NCBI GenBank assembly: GCA_902812455.1
Contig: CADDZH010000056.1
Location: forward strand, 1 to 33,826
Length of the DNA stretch: 33,826 nucleotides
From: Chloroflexota bacterium
Lineage (GTDB): Bacteria; Chloroflexota; Ktedonobacteria; Ktedonobacterales; Ktedonobacteraceae
Direction: 5' to 3'
In this document: piece after piece, positions 15,432-22,697 of the stretch
Numbering within the stretch: the first letter of the stretch is position 1
Layout: every line of letters begins with the position of its first letter
Program-made: the position numbers and the translations under genes
The notes under the pieces: model-generated
Told to the model about the DNA's origin: nothing
What the model saw: the letters and a program-made list of their open reading frames with translations, nothing else
The model's database searches: none

Positions 15432-15502
15432 GTATCCACATTGTTTTCTTTTCAAAGTTATCCACAAGTTATCCACTTGTATTGGATCAAATTGGTGGAT
15501 AA
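15432..15502. promoter_or_regulatory. Cluster of four DnaA-box-like sites upstream of mraZ
   Basis: A perfect TTATCCACA lies at 15458-15466. One-mismatch sites are GTATCCACA (15432-15440), TTATCCACT (15469-15477) and, inverted, GGTGGATAA (15494-15502). The central two start 11 bp apart, one helical turn. The sites lie just upstream of the mraZ -10 element, suggesting DnaA control of the division cluster. No AT-rich unwinding region or dnaA/dnaN gene is present, so an origin is not supported. Confidence 0.6.
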
Positions 15503-15528
15503 AACCCTTTTCGTATGCCAGCATTATC

Positions 15529-15537
15529 TGTTATAAT
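15529..15537 (+). promoter_or_regulatory. Extended -10 promoter of the division cluster
   Basis: TGTTATAAT is a perfect extended -10 element. No good -35 is visible. Transcription would start near 15544, at the first MraZ-type repeat. Confidence 0.65.
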
Positions 15538-15540
15538 GAA

Positions 15541-15596
15541 GTGGGGAGAAGTGGGGACTTGTGGTGAGCATAACCGGTGAGTGGGGGAAGAGGGTG
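15541..15596 (+). promoter_or_regulatory. MraZ operator: GTGG direct repeats at 10-bp spacing
   Basis: GTGGGG at 15541 and 15551, GTGGTG at 15561, GTGGGG at 15581 and AGGGTG at 15591 are all on a 10-bp register, with the 15571 position degenerate. MraZ proteins are known to bind direct TGGG-type repeats separated by 5 nt near their own promoter. The array covers the predicted transcription start, fitting autorepression of the cluster. Confidence 0.75.
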
Positions 15597-15599
15597 AGC

Positions 15600-15630
15600 T
15601 ATTCCTGGTGGAGGGAGACCACCAGGAATA
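15600..15630 (+). promoter_or_regulatory. Perfect 12-bp hairpin in the mraZ leader
   Basis: TATTCCTGGTGG (15600-15611) and CCACCAGGAATA (15619-15630) pair perfectly around the purine loop AGGGAGA. Only TTT follows, so it is not a classic terminator. It lies about 63 bases before the mraZ start and could be an mRNA stability element, protein-binding site or weak attenuator. Confidence 0.6.
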
Positions 15631-15693
15631 TTTCGCCAGGGGCACCGGTCCTGCTCATCATAGGCCATGATGGATTGGATTACGGATAAGGGC

Positions 15694-16101
15694 ATGTTTC
15701 TTGGCGAATATGAACATACTATCGATGCCAAGGGTCGCATGGCAGTCCCGGCCAAGTTCCGGGCGCAAATGGACCGGGGCGCGGTTATCAGTAAAGGCAT
15801 GGGTACCTGCTTATCAGTATACCCAATGCAGCGCTGGGAGGAGCGGTCGGATGAGCTTACTGCTGGGAAGGCTATTGAAGAACTGCGTAACTTTGAGCGC
15901 CGCATCTATCCAAGCGCCAGCGAAGTAGAGCTGGATGGGCAGGGACGCATGGTGATCCCTGCCAGGTTGCGTGCCTACGCCGGGTTGGGAAACGAAGTAA
16001 CGGTGGCCGGAATGCGCGATCACTTTGAAATCTGGGACCGCGCTACCTGGCGAGCACACCAGGAACAGTTAGAGGCTGAAGGAGGCACAATCCCCTTCTA
16101 G
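15694..16101 (+). CDS. mraZ: MraZ transcription regulator
   Basis: A 135-residue double-SpoVT/AbrB-fold protein and the first gene of the division cluster. It forms rings that bind TGGG direct repeats and repress the dcw operon. The two domain signatures are present: FLGEYEHTIDAKGRMAVPAKF in the first half and VELDGQGRMVIPARLRAYAG in the second, each with the D-x-x-G-R motif. The start at 15694 is preferred because MFLGEYEH matches the N-terminus of Bacillus-type MraZ, and GGATAAGG lies just upstream. An in-frame ATG at 15667 would add nine residues and has no Shine-Dalgarno. The upstream GTGG repeats on a 10-bp register are its likely operator. rsmH follows after 87 bp. Confidence 0.95.
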   Translation: MFLGEYEHTIDAKGRMAVPAKFRAQMDRGAVISKGMGTCLSVYPMQRWEERSDELTAGKAIEELRNFERRIYPSASEVELDGQGRMVIPARLRAYAGLGNEVTVAGMRDHFEIWDRATWRAHQEQLEAEGGTIPF

Positions 16102-16188
16102 CAAATAGGGTGTCCAAGTGATGGGTGCCTTGTAGAGTGCCAATTCATTGGCACGTTGGCTCCCTTGTGGGGGCCAGGATACAGGATT

Positions 16189-17163
16189 ATGCAGACACAG
16201 CATGTGCCAGTGATGCTGGAGGAGGTGCTGAAATTTCTACAGCCGAAACCTGGAGGGCACTACGTTGATGGAACCATAGGCGGAGGAGGGCATACCGAAG
16301 CGATACTTGAGAAGTGTGCGCCCGGCGGGAAGGTTTTAGGAATTGATGCTGACAGCGAGGCTCTGGCTCGAGTGAGGCAGCGCCTTGCTGGGCCGGTAAA
16401 CGACGGGCGACTGGTTCTCGTACATGGAAACTTCGCTGAACTGGCTCGTATTGTCGACGAGGCCGGTTTTGTGTCTATACAGGGCGTCTTGCTCGATCTG
16501 GGCTTCTCGTCAGACCAGGTGAGCGATCCAGAGCGCGGCTTCTCTTTTAGTGTTGATGGGCCGTTAGATATGCGGCTCGATCAGGCACAGGAAATGACCG
16601 CGGCAGACCTGGTGAATAGTGCCAGCGAGCAGGAACTGGCAGATATCTTCTGGCGTTACGGCGAAGAGACGCGCTCGCGCCAGATAGCACGGCGGATTGT
16701 ACGCGAACGAGCAAAGAAGCCGATTACGCGCACAACGCAACTGGCGCAACTGGCATCTGCCGGGGCCAGGTACAGGCCAGGGGCTATTCACCCGGCAACG
16801 CGAGTGTTTCAGGCGCTGCGCATTGCCGTCAATCATGAGCTGGAGCGACTGGAAGCGGCGCTCCCGCAAATAGTAGATGTCTTGAGCAAGAGTAGTAACA
16901 ATGAACAAGGTGGAAGGGAAGGTGGAAGAATGGTCATTATTGCATTTCATTCGTTGGAGGACCGGCTGGTCAAGGAGTTTATGCGTCGCGAGGCAAGGGA
17001 TTGTATCTGCCCTCCACACACGCCTGTGTGTGTGTGCGGCCACAAGGCGCGGCTACGTATATTGACTCCCAGGCCGGTGGTACCTACCGCTGAGGAGGTT
17101 CACGCTAATCCTCGCGCCCGCAGCGCCAGATTGCGGGCCGCTGAAATAGTTGTTGGCTCGTAG
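16189..17163 (+). CDS. rsmH: 16S rRNA m4C1402 methyltransferase RsmH (MraW)
   Basis: This SAM-dependent enzyme N4-methylates C1402 in the decoding site of 16S rRNA. The 324-residue protein carries [10 protein letters not shown] at the N-terminus, the SAM-binding loop [15 protein letters not shown] (about 22-36), [21 protein letters not shown], the family block [27 protein letters not shown], and HSLEDRLVK near the end. ATG 16189 is chosen because AGGA lies 9 bases upstream and the protein begins next to HVPVML as in other bacteria. The in-frame start at 16156 would add eleven unrelated residues. Its place after mraZ is the conserved dcw order. It is followed by ftsL after 67 bp. Confidence 0.97.
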   Translation: MQTQHVPVMLEEVLKFLQPKPGGHYVDGTIGGGGHTEAILEKCAPGGKVLGIDADSEALARVRQRLAGPVNDGRLVLVHGNFAELARIVDEAGFVSIQGVLLDLGFSSDQVSDPERGFSFSVDGPLDMRLDQAQEMTAADLVNSASEQELADIFWRYGEETRSRQIARRIVRERAKKPITRTTQLAQLASAGARYRPGAIHPATRVFQALRIAVNHELERLEAALPQIVDVLSKSSNNEQGGREGGRMVIIAFHSLEDRLVKEFMRREARDCICPPHTPVCVCGHKARLRILTPRPVVPTAEEVHANPRARSARLRAAEIVVGS

Positions 17164-17230
17164 TGCGTCACAAAAGGGTTTACGCCCAGGTTATACGGAA
17201 TTATCCGGGATTACATAAGGAACGCGGCCT

Positions 17231-17638
17231 ATGTATCGCCTGAACAATCTCGGCGTGCCGAAAGTAACGCCACCGAAGCCTATCCTGGCGGCAAAGCGGC
17301 GCCGGCAACTCTATCCATTTTTCTTCTCAATAGGCCCTGTCACACTGAGCATCATCAGCGTCGCCTTGATTGGTCTGATGGCTATCCTGTACCTGTCCCA
17401 AGTTGGCCAGGCCGTAGCCGCTAATCAGAAGCTTCAGGATTTGCGCGCCGAGCAGGCCATCTTGCAGCGCGAGAACCAGGACCTGGCTAACACGATCGCG
17501 CAAGAACAATCTCCAGGATATATTGCCATACATGCCAGGGCCATGGGATTGACTCCGGCAGACCCAAATACTGTGCAGATCATAGTGGTCAAACACTTGA
17601 AGCCCATCATAACTGATGATCAACACATTCAACCGTAG
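17231..17638 (+). CDS. ftsL: FtsL/DivIC-like septum protein
   Basis: A small bitopic membrane protein of 135 residues. It has a basic cytoplasmic N-terminus (about 1-28, KRRRQ), one membrane segment (about 32-56) and a periplasmic coiled coil (about 60-93, NQKLQDLRAEQAILQRENQDL). Next comes the short post-coil motif ARAMGLTPADPNTVQII, typical of FtsL/DivIC proteins. In other bacteria this protein joins FtsQ and FtsB/DivIC to control FtsWI at the septum. Sequence alone does not separate FtsL from DivIC. Position between rsmH and the class B PBP gene supports FtsL. AAGGAA lies 8 bases before the ATG. Confidence 0.82.
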   Translation: MYRLNNLGVPKVTPPKPILAAKRRRQLYPFFFSIGPVTLSIISVALIGLMAILYLSQVGQAVAANQKLQDLRAEQAILQRENQDLANTIAQEQSPGYIAIHARAMGLTPADPNTVQIIVVKHLKPIITDDQHIQP

Positions 17639-17677
17639 GGGCCCGATTATGCACATGAACAAATTAATGCAGGCATC

Positions 17678-17720
17678 CTGTAGGGGCCGATTTGTCGTGC
17701 CCATCGCCGATTTATCGGCC
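17678..17720. repeat. GGGGCCGATTT hairpin repeat, copy 1 (ftsL-ftsI gap)
   Basis: TAGGGGCCGATTTGTCGTGC is followed by GCCGATTTATCGGCC, which has a small hairpin GCCGAT/ATCGGC. It matches 21469-21508 closely. A related start (GTAGGGGCCCGATTATGC) occurs at 17635, so this gap may hold a partial second unit. Both full copies lie in gaps of the dcw cluster. Confidence 0.75.
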
Positions 17721-17797
17721 TGTATGCTACGACAAGAATATCTGTATGAATTTGTCAATATCCATGATCGCACTCTAACAACCGAGGCAGGCCAGCG

Positions 17798-19555
17798 ATG
17801 AGCACTCAATTACAGCGGGCACGCAGCCGGCAAATGCTCATCTTCTTGCTGGTCGTTGCGGCGATGCTACTGCTGCTCAGCCGCCTGTACTACTGGCAGG
17901 TAGCCGAGTCGCATAGTGGATATAACCTGGCAAAGCTTGCCAGTGAAGAGCACATTCAAAATCAAATACTCAATGCGCCGCGCGGGCTGATCTACGACGC
18001 GCTGGGTCATATTCTGGCAACGAACGTGGTGCGCGATGATGTGTACATCGAGCCGATCCAGTTCTCGGTCGATCATCCCGATAACACTCAGGCTGATCTG
18101 GCCTCGCTGGTCTCTTCGCTGCACCGGGTGCTGCCGCAGGTCTCTGAAGAGACGTTGTACCGTGATTTTAGCCTGAACCAGCAGGCGGTGCTGGTTGCTA
18201 GCCGTATCGAGCCTTCACAGAGCCAGCAACTGGAAGCCATGCATTTGCCGGATATCTTTCTGGAGCCGCGCACATGGCGTATCTATCCTGGTGGTACGCT
18301 GGCCGCTCAGATTCTGGGCTTTGTCAGTTCTGATACGAACCAGGGATTGTATGGCATCGAGGGCCAGTATAATAGCCTGCTGGCCGGCAAACCGGGAAGT
18401 TTTATGGCTGAAACGGATTTGAACGGCGATCCTCTGATTGTTGGCGCAAATTCCGAGCAACTACCGGTCAATGGCGCAAACCTGACGCTCACCATCGATA
18501 GCAATGTCGAATATATGGTGCAGCTAGCTCTGAATAACGCTGTCAAACAAATGCAGGCGCAGGGAGGAACAGCCATCGTCGTCAATGCTCGCACCGGAGC
18601 AATTGTGGCTATGGCCGGCACGCCGTCGTTCGATCCGAACCAGTATGGCGATTATTCAAATCAGATGGGCTGCCTGGGGACTGAAGAGGTCTTCTTCAAT
18701 CCGGCGCTGTATTGCGCGTATGAACCCGGCTCGATCATGAAAGTCGTCACAATGGCGGCAGCGCTCGATCAGGGCCTGATTACGCCCAATACGACGATCT
18801 ATGATCCCGGCTATATCCAGTTCAGTGACGCGCCAACCATCTATAACTGGAATGGCCAGGGCTATGGCATGGAAACCATGACGCAGGTGTTACTGCATTC
18901 GGCCAACGTAGGTGCGGCCTATGTCGCTCATAACATCCTGGGGGCGAGCCGCTTTTATCCGTATCTGGCCCGCTTTAACCTGGGGCAGGCCTACAATATC
19001 GATGGCCCGGAAGAGGCCGGATATTATCGCACGCCGGATAACAGCCCGCAAACGTGGTCACCAAGCGATCTCACGCGCCAGGCTTTTGGGCAGAGCATCC
19101 TGGTGACGCCACTACAAATGGCGATGGTCTACGAGGCGATTGCCAACGGCGGCGTCATGATGCGTCCCTACCTGGTCTCGTCGATTGATAATAATGGGCA
19201 TGTCACGACCACTCAGCCGCAGGTCGAGCGGCGGGTGATCGGCGCGAAAGCCGCGCAGCAATTAACCGAGATGCTGGTAAGCTCTGCATTTGACGGCATA
19301 CCTCAGAACACAATTGTTCCGGGGTACACAGTCGCCTGCAAAACGGGAACGGCGACCACGCAGGGGCTTCCTGCTACCCTGACCGAGGCCTCGATGGCCG
19401 GCTTTTTACCGGCCTCGAACCCGCAGTTTGTGATCCTGGTCAAATTAGACCACCCACAAACCAGCATTTACGGGATTACGGCGGCTGGCCCTTTGTGGAG
19501 GACCATAGCGCAACAATTAATGTGGTATTATCACGTTCCCGCCGATGGGGAATGA
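17798..19555 (+). CDS. ftsI: Class B penicillin-binding protein, FtsI type
   Basis: A septal D,D-transpeptidase that cross-links peptidoglycan together with FtsW. The 585-residue protein has a short cytoplasmic tail, one membrane anchor (about 12-32), a pedestal region with APRGLIYDALGHILATN (about 59-75), and a transpeptidase domain. All three active-site motifs are intact: S312-I-M-K315, S368-A-N370 and K515-T-G517. No C-terminal PASTA domains are present, so it is of the short type. There is no strong Shine-Dalgarno (AGGC about 8 bases upstream of the ATG). It follows ftsL after a 159-bp gap holding a hairpin repeat. The next gene is ftsW, after a 310-bp gap with a larger repeat and a possible promoter. 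Confidence 0.95.
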   Translation: MSTQLQRARSRQMLIFLLVVAAMLLLLSRLYYWQVAESHSGYNLAKLASEEHIQNQILNAPRGLIYDALGHILATNVVRDDVYIEPIQFSVDHPDNTQADLASLVSSLHRVLPQVSEETLYRDFSLNQQAVLVASRIEPSQSQQLEAMHLPDIFLEPRTWRIYPGGTLAAQILGFVSSDTNQGLYGIEGQYNSLLAGKPGSFMAETDLNGDPLIVGANSEQLPVNGANLTLTIDSNVEYMVQLALNNAVKQMQAQGGTAIVVNARTGAIVAMAGTPSFDPNQYGDYSNQMGCLGTEEVFFNPALYCAYEPGSIMKVVTMAAALDQGLITPNTTIYDPGYIQFSDAPTIYNWNGQGYGMETMTQVLLHSANVGAAYVAHNILGASRFYPYLARFNLGQAYNIDGPEEAGYYRTPDNSPQTWSPSDLTRQAFGQSILVTPLQMAMVYEAIANGGVMMRPYLVSSIDNNGHVTTTQPQVERRVIGAKAAQQLTEMLVSSAFDGIPQNTIVPGYTVACKTGTATTQGLPATLTEASMAGFLPASNPQFVILVKLDHPQTSIYGITAAGPLWRTIAQQLMWYYHVPADGE

Positions 19556-19632
19556 TTGGCCACTTGCCAATTAAAGAACATTGACGAAATAAGTCCGCAG
19601 CAGTGATGGTCAGAATCAAGGCCAATGCGTGG

Positions 19633-19732
19633 CATGTCATGCTGAGCGCGTGAGCCGAAGCCCTGAGCGCAGCGAAGGGGAAGCATCTGATGCCGATCGA
19701 CAAAGATCCTTCGCTTCGCTCAGGATGACATG
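19633..19732. repeat. Dispersed palindromic repeat, copy C
   Basis: CATGTCATGCTGAGCGCGTG at the left and CGCTCAGGATGACATG at the right form imperfect inverted ends. It is nearly the reverse complement of copy A (12911-13008). It fills most of the 310-bp ftsI-ftsW gap, which otherwise holds only the direct repeats at 19805-19849. Confidence 0.85.
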
Positions 19733-19804
19733 TTGTACCGATCCTGGTTGGTGAACATCATCATCGGTACCGGGCGCGGTAAAAAAACAACACATTCGTA
19801 AGGA

Positions 19805-19849
19805 TGTTCTAAGTCTAAAACAAGTATAGTAGAAAATTTGTTCTAAGTC
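19805..19849 (+). promoter_or_regulatory. 11-bp direct repeats flanking a possible ftsW promoter
   Basis: TGTTCTAAGTC occurs at 19805-19815 and 19839-19849, start to start 34 bp. A -10-like TATAGT (19825-19830) lies between them, without a clear -35. They may be an operator pair or remnants of a duplication next to repeat copy C. ftsW starts 17 bases after the second copy. Confidence 0.4.
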
Positions 19850-19865
19850 AAGGGTAGGACCCATC

Positions 19866-21428
19866 ATGGTTCCTGGTTTTGAGAAACAAGCGAATAAGGG
19901 TGCGAAATCAGCTTCATCTCTATCGCAGCATGGAAGGCAGAGGCTGAGGGAGCGGCAGCCCGTCTCGATGCGTTCTCCGGCATTAGAGGCTATGGAGCGA
20001 AGGCGGGCCAGGAGAACCGGCAATCGCACGGCGCGACGTGCTAGAAGGGCACGTTTTGCGGCGGAAGAAAGCATATCTCGCCCGGTACTGGTGCGCAAAC
20101 CCCTGCCCGGCAACCGGAACAGGGATGTCTCTGGGATGCGCTCGCAAGGGACGGGACTTAAGGCAGGATGGGGCTGGCAAAAGCTCTTGAATCTGCCGCG
20201 CCAGCAAGCCGCGGTGCAGGTGATGAGCGAAGAAGAGCAGCAGAAGCTGGCAACGCTGGAGTTAGAGATGCGCCTGCCGCGCGTTGCCGGTAAGATCGAT
20301 TCGTGGTTGCTGATCATCGTGCTCTCGCTGGTCTGTATTGGCATGGTCATGGTGTACAGCGCAAGCTCTTTTGAGGCGGCGCGCTATTATGGCGATGCGT
20401 CCTATTTCTTCCAGCGCCAAGTGCTCGGTGTCATTATGGGCCTCATCGTGATGCTGATCACCATGCGCATCGATTATCGCCAGTGGCGACGTTTCTCGCT
20501 GGCGGGAATGATAGTCTCGGTGGTCTTGCTGATTCTTGTCTTAAAATTTGGGCGCAGCGTCTATGGCTCGTCTCGCTGGCTGGCTTTCGGCTCGTTTTTC
20601 TCGTTTCAACCGAGCGAGCTGGCAAAGCTAATGCTCGCCCTTTATATCGCGGACTGGCTGGCACGCAAGGGGAACCAGGTGAGCACATTTCTGTATGGGC
20701 TGGCACCCTTTGTGATCCTGGTCGGCTTTGTTGTTGGCCTCGTGCTGTTAGAGAACGATATGGGCACGGCGATTATCATTGCCGGTTTGGCGACGGCCAT
20801 GTTCTTTACGGCAGGGGCAAATATAGTGCAGTTTCTGCTAGCCCTGCTCTGTGGCGGGTTAATTTTCTTAAAGGAGGCGTTCAAGGGATATCGCTACTTG
20901 CGTTTGGTCGGGTTCCTGAATCCTTTCCAGTATGTGACGAGCATCAACTTGCAGCTCTACCAGTCGTTACTGGCGCTTGGCTCAGGCGGCTGGTTCGGAC
21001 TAGGACTGGGGGCCAGCCGCCAAAAGACTGGCTATCTTCCCTTACCCTATATCGACTCGATCTTTGCCATCATAGGTGAAGAACTCGGCTTTATCGGGTG
21101 TGCAGTTGTCATTCTGCTCTTCCTGTTCCTGGCCTTTCGCGGCTTCCGGCTGGCCAGGCGCTCGCAGGACATCTATGGTGCCCTGCTGGCAACAGGCATT
21201 ACAACGTGGATCGTTTTGCAGGCCATGATTAATATAGGAGCCACCACAGCCAGCATTCCGTATACAGGCGTGCCGCTCCCGTTCATCAGCTTTGGTGGCT
21301 CGTCGCTGGTGGTTTTGCTGGCGGCGGTTGGCATCCTGCTCAACATCTCGCGTTATATCCAGGAGCCGGAGCATCCCGCGCTCTCCCGGCATACCATAAC
21401 ACGAAGCATACGAAGGAAGAATGGGTAG
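19866..21428 (+). CDS. ftsW: SEDS-family peptidoglycan glycosyltransferase FtsW
   Basis: This protein polymerises lipid II glycan strands at the septum with FtsI. Residues about 143-505 form the SEDS core of roughly ten membrane segments. Landmarks are VMVYSASS in the first segment, SFQPSELAKL, LLENDMGTA with the presumed catalytic Asp298, GLGLGASRQKTGYLPLPYIDSIFA, EELGFIG, and GVPLPFISFGGSSL. The first 142 residues are an unusual Arg-rich, disordered cytoplasmic extension, not found in standard FtsW. AGGGTAGGA lies about 6 bases before the ATG. RodA is the alternative, but position between ftsI and murG favours FtsW. The C-terminal tail is short and basic. Confidence 0.94.
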   Translation: MVPGFEKQANKGAKSASSLSQHGRQRLRERQPVSMRSPALEAMERRRARRTGNRTARRARRARFAAEESISRPVLVRKPLPGNRNRDVSGMRSQGTGLKAGWGWQKLLNLPRQQAAVQVMSEEEQQKLATLELEMRLPRVAGKIDSWLLIIVLSLVCIGMVMVYSASSFEAARYYGDASYFFQRQVLGVIMGLIVMLITMRIDYRQWRRFSLAGMIVSVVLLILVLKFGRSVYGSSRWLAFGSFFSFQPSELAKLMLALYIADWLARKGNQVSTFLYGLAPFVILVGFVVGLVLLENDMGTAIIIAGLATAMFFTAGANIVQFLLALLCGGLIFLKEAFKGYRYLRLVGFLNPFQYVTSINLQLYQSLLALGSGGWFGLGLGASRQKTGYLPLPYIDSIFAIIGEELGFIGCAVVILLFLFLAFRGFRLARRSQDIYGALLATGITTWIVLQAMINIGATTASIPYTGVPLPFISFGGSSLVVLLAAVGILLNISRYIQEPEHPALSRHTITRSIRRKNG

Positions 21429-21468
21429 GGCCGCAATGATGAAGATGAACGGATTGATCGAAACAACT

Positions 21469-21508
21469 GTAGGGGCCGATTTATCGTGCCCACTGCCGAT
21501 TTATCGGC
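21469..21508. repeat. GGGGCCGATTT hairpin repeat, copy 2 (ftsW-murG gap)
   Basis: TGTAGGGGCCGATTTATCGT is followed by GCCGATTTATCGGC. It is nearly identical to 17678-17720 and carries the same GCCGAT/ATCGGC hairpin. It fills part of the 129-bp ftsW-murG gap. Confidence 0.75.
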
Positions 21509-21557
21509 TCATGCCGGTAATTTTTGATGTTCATTATTGCGACCTGGATAAGTGAAT

Positions 21558-22679
21558 ATGAAAGTTCTTGTATCAGGCGGAGGCACCGGAGGGCATATCT
21601 ACCCTGCTCTTGCGGTGGCAAAGCAGTTAGTCAAAGAGTATCAGGCCGAGATCCTGTATCTTGGCAGCGACGATGGATTGGAGACCGAAGTGGTTCCAGC
21701 AGCAGGGTTCCCATTTGCTGTAATTAGAGCTGGCAAGTTGCGCAGGTATATTTCCTGGCAAACCTTCACGGGAGTCGGGCGCGTGCCGGTAGGCATGATG
21801 CAGGCGATAGGCATTGTACGGCGATTCAGGCCGCACGTGGCCTTTACAAGTGGAGGCTATGTTGCAGTTCCGGCTGGCCTGGCATCTCGTCTCAATGGCG
21901 TACCGCTGCTGATGCACCAGCAGGATGTGCCGCCTAACCTGTCGAACAAGCTCATTGCGCCGCTGGCGACGCGCATATCGGTAGCTTTTGCCGATTCGCT
22001 GCCCTACTTTCCAAGGCGCAAAACAGTGCAGTTGGGCAACCCTGTACGGCAGGAGATGCTGGATATCCGGCAAGTCTCGCCACAGGAGGCGCGGCGTGAA
22101 CTCGGCTTCGAGGCCGAGATTCCTTTAGTTTTAGTAACGGGCGGAAGCCAGGGGGCCAGGCATCTCAATCAGGTCGTATGCCAGGCGTTGCCGAACCTGC
22201 TTCCACAGTGCCAGGTCCTGCAGATCAGCGGTACCGAGCTTTTGAGCGAGACCCGCGAGTTGTCAGAGCAGGCAATGACAGGCCTGAATGTGAACATCAG
22301 GAAACGCTATCGCCTGGTACCGTATCTGAGCGCGGAAATGCCGGCAGCGTTGCAGGCTGCTGAACTGGTCGTTTGCCGATCCGGAGCCTCAACATTGAGC
22401 GAGCTGGCGGTACTCGGCAAACCCAGCATCCTGGTGCCTTTGCCTCCGGCGATTGGCAGTTCGCCGCAGGAGACAAATGCGGATATGTTCGGGCGCAAAG
22501 ATGCGGCTATCGTCATTCGCGACGCTGATCTGGAACCCGAAATACTTGTAGAGCGTGTTTTAACTATACTTGCTTCTTCTGAGTTGTTGCAATCTCTGGC
22601 TGAGGCCGCGCGTAGTTTTGCAGCGCCGGAGGCAACGCAGAATATAGCTGCTGAAATTGTCAAGATTGCAAAAGCATAG
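21558..22679 (+). CDS. murG: UDP-GlcNAc:lipid I N-acetylglucosaminyltransferase MurG
   Basis: This GT28 glycosyltransferase converts lipid I to lipid II on the inner face of the membrane. The 373-residue protein has the N-terminal G-loop VSGGGTGGHIYPALA (5-19), the second G-loop SGGYVAVPAGLAS (98-110), VTGGSQGARHLN in the middle, and the donor site CRSGASTLSELAVLGKPSILVPLP with SSPQETNA. The usual HEQN motif after the second G-loop reads H120-Q-Q-D123. ATG 21558 is preferred over the GTG six bases earlier, since MKVLVSGGGTGGH matches the family start. GGATAAG provides the ribosome site. murC follows after 18 bp. Confidence 0.97.
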   Translation: MKVLVSGGGTGGHIYPALAVAKQLVKEYQAEILYLGSDDGLETEVVPAAGFPFAVIRAGKLRRYISWQTFTGVGRVPVGMMQAIGIVRRFRPHVAFTSGGYVAVPAGLASRLNGVPLLMHQQDVPPNLSNKLIAPLATRISVAFADSLPYFPRRKTVQLGNPVRQEMLDIRQVSPQEARRELGFEAEIPLVLVTGGSQGARHLNQVVCQALPNLLPQCQVLQISGTELLSETRELSEQAMTGLNVNIRKRYRLVPYLSAEMPAALQAAELVVCRSGASTLSELAVLGKPSILVPLPPAIGSSPQETNADMFGRKDAAIVIRDADLEPEILVERVLTILASSELLQSLAEAARSFAAPEATQNIAAEIVKIAKA

Positions 22680-22697
22680 ACATGAAGGTGTAGGCAT

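Noticed and set aside
15432..15537. Chromosomal replication origin
   Set aside because: DnaA-box-like sites are present, but there is no dnaA, dnaN or gyrB nearby and no clear AT-rich unwinding region; regulation of mraZ fits better.
15202..15567. 121-codon open frame upstream of mraZ
   Set aside because: It runs through repeat copy B, the DnaA-box cluster and the mraZ promoter and shows no protein-like pattern.
19637..20350. 237-codon minus-strand open frame over the FtsW N-terminus
   Set aside because: It is antisense to the Arg-rich FtsW extension and repeat copy C, with low-complexity composition and no ribosome site; it is a shadow of high-GC coding sequence.
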